Notes under the pieces: model-generated | What the model saw: only the letters and a program-made list of their open reading frames with translations | Database searches by the model: none | Told to the model about the DNA's origin: nothing | NCBI RefSeq assembly: GCF_002272075.1 | Contig: NZ_NPBJ01000004.1 | Span: forward strand, 62,001-126,000 | Origin: Terribacillus saccharophilus | GTDB lineage: Bacteria > Bacillota > Bacilli > Bacillales > Amphibacillaceae | Reading direction: 5' to 3' | DNA: 64,000 nucleotides | Program-made: the position numbers and the translations under genes | Part shown: positions 61,278 to 64,000 of the stretch, in pieces | How positions within the stretch are numbered: position 1 is the stretch's first letter | Layout of the letters: each line of letters opens with the position of its first letter

Positions 61278-63898
61278 TGGCAGAAAAGGGCCAATCTCGT
61301 GCATCAAGAAGAAAACAGAAAAAGAAGAAAAGACCTATTTGGAAGAAAATTTTACTTACGATTGTATTAATAGGTGTCCTATGTGTTGTTGCGGGCGGTG
61401 CCGTATTTGGTTATTACGCAGCTACAGCGCCTAAGCTGGACGAAGAGAAACTATCCGACCCAGCTTCCAATATCGTCTATGACATGAATGGAGACGAATT
61501 TGCGGAATTAGGCTCGGAAAGCAGACGAAAAGTAACGTATGACGATCTGCCGCAACAGCTAATTGATGCAGTAACTGCAACAGAAGATTCCCGATTCTTC
61601 GAACATAACGGAATTGATATCATCCGTACTGGCGGCGCGCTGGTCTCCAACTTTAAAAATGGATTCGGTGCTGAAGGCGGAAGTACGATCGACCAGCAGG
61701 TAATCAAACGTTCCTTCCTGTCTCCAGAGAAGACAGTAAAACGTAAAATGCAGGAATGGTGGCTTGCTTTCCAGCTTGACCGTCAATACTCCAAAGAAGA
61801 AATCTTGGAAATGTATTTGAATAAAGTATTTTACGGTCAATACGCTTACGGAGTGGCAACAGCTGCAGAGACGTATTTCGGTAAAGATGATTTGAATGAC
61901 CTTACACTGCCAGAGACAGCTTTACTAGCTGGTCTGCCGCAGCGTCCTACTGCCTACAATCCATTTGAAAATCCTGACTTGGCACAGGAACGTATGAACA
62001 CCGTGCTTGATTTGATGGTACAGCACGAAAAGATTACCCAGGCAGAAGCAGATGAAGCGAAAAAGACGAAAGTTGAAGACTTGCTTACTGAAAAGCAGCC
62101 GCAATCTAACAAGTACGGCGCCTTCCTTGATCAAGTACAAAAAGATCTTAGCGAGCGTTTTGAAGATACGGACTTAAACCTTGATGGTATGAAAATCTAT
62201 ACAACTTTAGATCCGGATGCGCAGGAATCTGTAGAAAATGCCCTTAGTGAAGACAGCGGTATTTCATGGGTAGATAATCTTCAAGCCGGCATTACACTGC
62301 TTGATACGAAAAGCAGTGCCATCCGCGCAATCGGCGGAAATAAAAATAACGAGCTTGGCGGGTATAACTACGCGATTCAAGGATTAGGAAATCAGCCAGG
62401 ATCGAGTATGAAGCCTCTATTGGATTACGCCCCGGCGTTTGAAAACGGCGTATATACATCTACGTATGAACAAATCAATGATGAACCTCTTACAATCGGG
62501 AACTGGACTCCTGGCAACTATGACGACCGGTTCCATGGGTGGCAGAGCGCAAGAAATGCTTTGGCAAAATCGTATAATATACCGGCAATTAAGACATTTC
62601 AAGCTGTTGGTGCAGAAAACGCAGAAAAATTTGCGAATGGTTTAGGTCTGGAATTTGAAGATGGTATCCAGAATGGCGATAGTATTGGTGGCGGATCTAA
62701 TTTCCATACAATTGACATGGCTGGTGCTTATGCAGCATTTGGAAATGAAGGTATTTATACACAGCCTTACTCTATCACGAAAATTGAATTCAGTGATGGC
62801 AGTACGTTGGATATGAAACCGGAGTCTGAAGCAGCTATGAGTGAAGCAACTGCTTACATGGTAACGGATATGATGCGCTCAGTAATGACAGAGGGAACTG
62901 GTGTGATGGCAGATGTACCAGGGCTTGATATAGCTGGGAAAACCGGTACAACTAACAAAGAGGGTCAAGATGGAAGTCCTGATTCTTGGATGAATGGTTT
63001 GACAACAAACTACACACTATCCATCTGGACTGGTACCCCTGATGATTCAATAATTCCAGGCGGTAAAGCAGGTACAGACGTCGCCAAATATTTATTCAAA
63101 CAAATTATGACAGATGTCCATGAAGGCAAAGACACAGAAAGTTTTAAGAAACCAAGTGACGTAGTGGAGGCGAAAGTCGAAAGAGGCTCTCGCCCTGCTG
63201 CTTCCCCAAGTGCTGGTACCCCCTCTTCCGAGATTCTGACGGAATTATTCCTGAAGGGTAATCTTCCTGGAGCGACTTCAGAAAGATATGAAGAGGAAGA
63301 AATTGATCCGGTAACCGGACTTTCTGCAAGCTATGATGAAGCAAGCAACAGTATCAATATCAGCTGGAACTACGATGGCGATGCAAGCTTCAGTGTAAAT
63401 GCTGATCCAAGCGGCTCTACGTCCACGTCTGATACTTCAGCAGTAATTGAGAACGTCGAAGCTGGACAAACCTACAACATTGCAGTTACAGCATCAGTTG
63501 ATGGCGAGACTAGTGAGGCGAAATCAACTTCTGTCACCGTCCCTGGTGAAGAAGAGAATGCAGAAGAAGAAGAAGAAAATCCTGATGAAAATGCTGAGGA
63601 TCAACAAGATCAAAACAATGAAGAGCAGCAAAATGAGGACGAGCAGAACCCGGATCAGAATGATGAACAGAACCAAGACCAGAATGCCGATGAAAACAGT
63701 GACCAGAACAATGGCAATGGTAACGGTAATGAGAATAACAACGGCAACGGCAATGGTAATGGTAATGATGAAAACTCTGGTCAAGGCGAGGATTCAGGCA
63801 ATACAGAAGAAGAACCTGCTGAAGGTGATCAGGGCGCTGATACCGGCGGAGATGCTGATACAGGTACTGATGAAGGCAATACAGATAATCAAGAATAA
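61277..63898 (+). CDS. ponA: Class A penicillin-binding protein 1 (PBP1A/1B)
   Basis: An 873-residue bifunctional peptidoglycan synthase. Order: basic cytoplasmic start (residues 1-25), one membrane helix (26-48), GT51 glycosyltransferase (about 70-240; EDSRFFEHNGID and GGSTIDQQVIKR), and transpeptidase (about 330-620) with PGSSMKP near 374, SYN in LAKSYNIPA, and KTGTTN near 555. A fibronectin-III-like domain follows (about 680-755, PVTGLSASYDEASNSINISW). The last 115 residues are a low-complexity Asp/Glu/Asn/Gln/Gly tail. It is coupled to recU by TAATG. The partner GpsB is encoded 13 kb away. Confidence 0.96.
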   Translation: MAEKGQSRASRRKQKKKKRPIWKKILLTIVLIGVLCVVAGGAVFGYYAATAPKLDEEKLSDPASNIVYDMNGDEFAELGSESRRKVTYDDLPQQLIDAVTATEDSRFFEHNGIDIIRTGGALVSNFKNGFGAEGGSTIDQQVIKRSFLSPEKTVKRKMQEWWLAFQLDRQYSKEEILEMYLNKVFYGQYAYGVATAAETYFGKDDLNDLTLPETALLAGLPQRPTAYNPFENPDLAQERMNTVLDLMVQHEKITQAEADEAKKTKVEDLLTEKQPQSNKYGAFLDQVQKDLSERFEDTDLNLDGMKIYTTLDPDAQESVENALSEDSGISWVDNLQAGITLLDTKSSAIRAIGGNKNNELGGYNYAIQGLGNQPGSSMKPLLDYAPAFENGVYTSTYEQINDEPLTIGNWTPGNYDDRFHGWQSARNALAKSYNIPAIKTFQAVGAENAEKFANGLGLEFEDGIQNGDSIGGGSNFHTIDMAGAYAAFGNEGIYTQPYSITKIEFSDGSTLDMKPESEAAMSEATAYMVTDMMRSVMTEGTGVMADVPGLDIAGKTGTTNKEGQDGSPDSWMNGLTTNYTLSIWTGTPDDSIIPGGKAGTDVAKYLFKQIMTDVHEGKDTESFKKPSDVVEAKVERGSRPAASPSAGTPSSEILTELFLKGNLPGATSERYEEEEIDPVTGLSASYDEASNSINISWNYDGDASFSVNADPSGSTSTSDTSAVIENVEAGQTYNIAVTASVDGETSEAKSTSVTVPGEEENAEEEEENPDENAEDQQDQNNEEQQNEDEQNPDQNDEQNQDQNADENSDQNNGNGNGNENNNGNGNGNGNDENSGQGEDSGNTEEEPAEGDQGADTGGDADTGTDEGNTDNQE
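63706..63777 (+). repeat. Short tandem Asn-Gly codon repeats in the ponA tail
   Basis: About 70 bases made of aatggcaatggtaacggtaatgag and aacggcaacggcaatggtaatggt, i.e. repeats of an Asn-Gly 6-mer with synonymous variation. The reading frame is kept. Confidence 0.75.
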
Positions 63899-63908
63899 CA
63901 AAATAGCA

Positions 63909-63952
63909 AAATAAAAGACAGTCACTTCATTTTGGAGTGACTGTCTTTTATT
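63909..63952 (+). terminator. Terminator of recU-ponA
   Basis: Perfect 17-bp stem aataaaagacagtcact with agtgactgtcttttatt, starting about 10 bases after the ponA stop. Confidence 0.9.
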
Positions 63953-64000
63953 TTGCTTCGGCTTTCAGCCGTTTCTTCCCTTCCCGGCAAATGTCGTTCA

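Noticed and set aside
63706-63777. CRISPR-like or VNTR repeat array
   Set aside because: In-frame codon repeats within ponA; no spacers and no cas genes anywhere in the window.
63447-63914. 155-codon Arg/Met/Lys-rich ORF in the ponA tail
   Set aside because: Shadow frame of the repetitive acidic tail of ponA.

Overview
The window looks like the chromosome of a low-to-mid GC, endospore-forming, pigmented member of the Bacillaceae. Support comes from genes for a CotD-type coat protein, an SspM-type small spore protein, GpsB, YpsA, a YqfQ/VrrA-type protein and a SpoVB-like flippase, plus type B RNase P RNA. Gene order also matches the Bacillus subtilis neighbourhood cotD-ypsA-gpsB-rnpB-ypsC and yppC/recU-ponA. 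Together with the C30 carotenoid operon this points to a Terribacillus- or Halobacillus-like genus (inference, not proven). Many starts are TTG or GTG with strong Shine-Dalgarno sequences.

Left part (1-13.1 kb). A cut-off SpoVB-like flippase is followed by a three-gene unit of two small membrane proteins and an M20 peptidase. Next comes a VmlR-like ABC-F ribosome-protection gene behind a leader that looks like a transcription attenuator. A cell-wall recycling pair, nagZ-namZ, follows. Then comes an AT-rich stretch with a decayed serine resolvase, a WYL regulator and a DJ-1/PfpI protein; it looks acquired.

Middle (13.1-41.7 kb). The most striking feature is a two-gene operon for the sulfolipid sulfoquinovosyl diacylglycerol (sqdB-sqdX). 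It is preceded by four TTAACA-like boxes spaced exactly 11 bp apart, the layout of a PhoP-binding region. Two FAD/Rieske oxidoreductase paralogues flank an acylphosphatase gene. Housekeeping and stress genes follow: ferredoxin, an M14 endopeptidase, terC, msrAB, sbcDC, an SOS-type yolD locus and tcyP. A second notable unit is a tightly coupled operon of plsY, a GNAT/FeeM-like acyltransferase fused to a class V aminotransferase, and an LtaS-like enzyme; it may make or decorate an unusual lipid or envelope polymer. The folate/thymidylate genes thyA-dfrA with two small genes lie next to it.

Right part (41.7-64 kb). This contains cspD with a promoter-hairpin leader, ypdP-ypdQ, ypwA, ypsC, rnpB, gpsB, ypsA and cotD. 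Then comes an eight-gene carotenoid operon: two CrtN-type desaturases, crtM, cruF, an acyltransferase, a glycosyltransferase, a CrtP-type oxidase and fni. It has a sigma-B-like promoter and would produce a glycosylated, acylated C30 pigment. The window closes with cdd, yppE, sspM, yppC, recU and ponA.

Read together, the window holds three envelope-lipid modules: sulfolipid, the putative amino-acyl lipid, and the carotenoid glycoside. Two of them carry stress-type promoter signals (PhoP-like, sigma-B-like).
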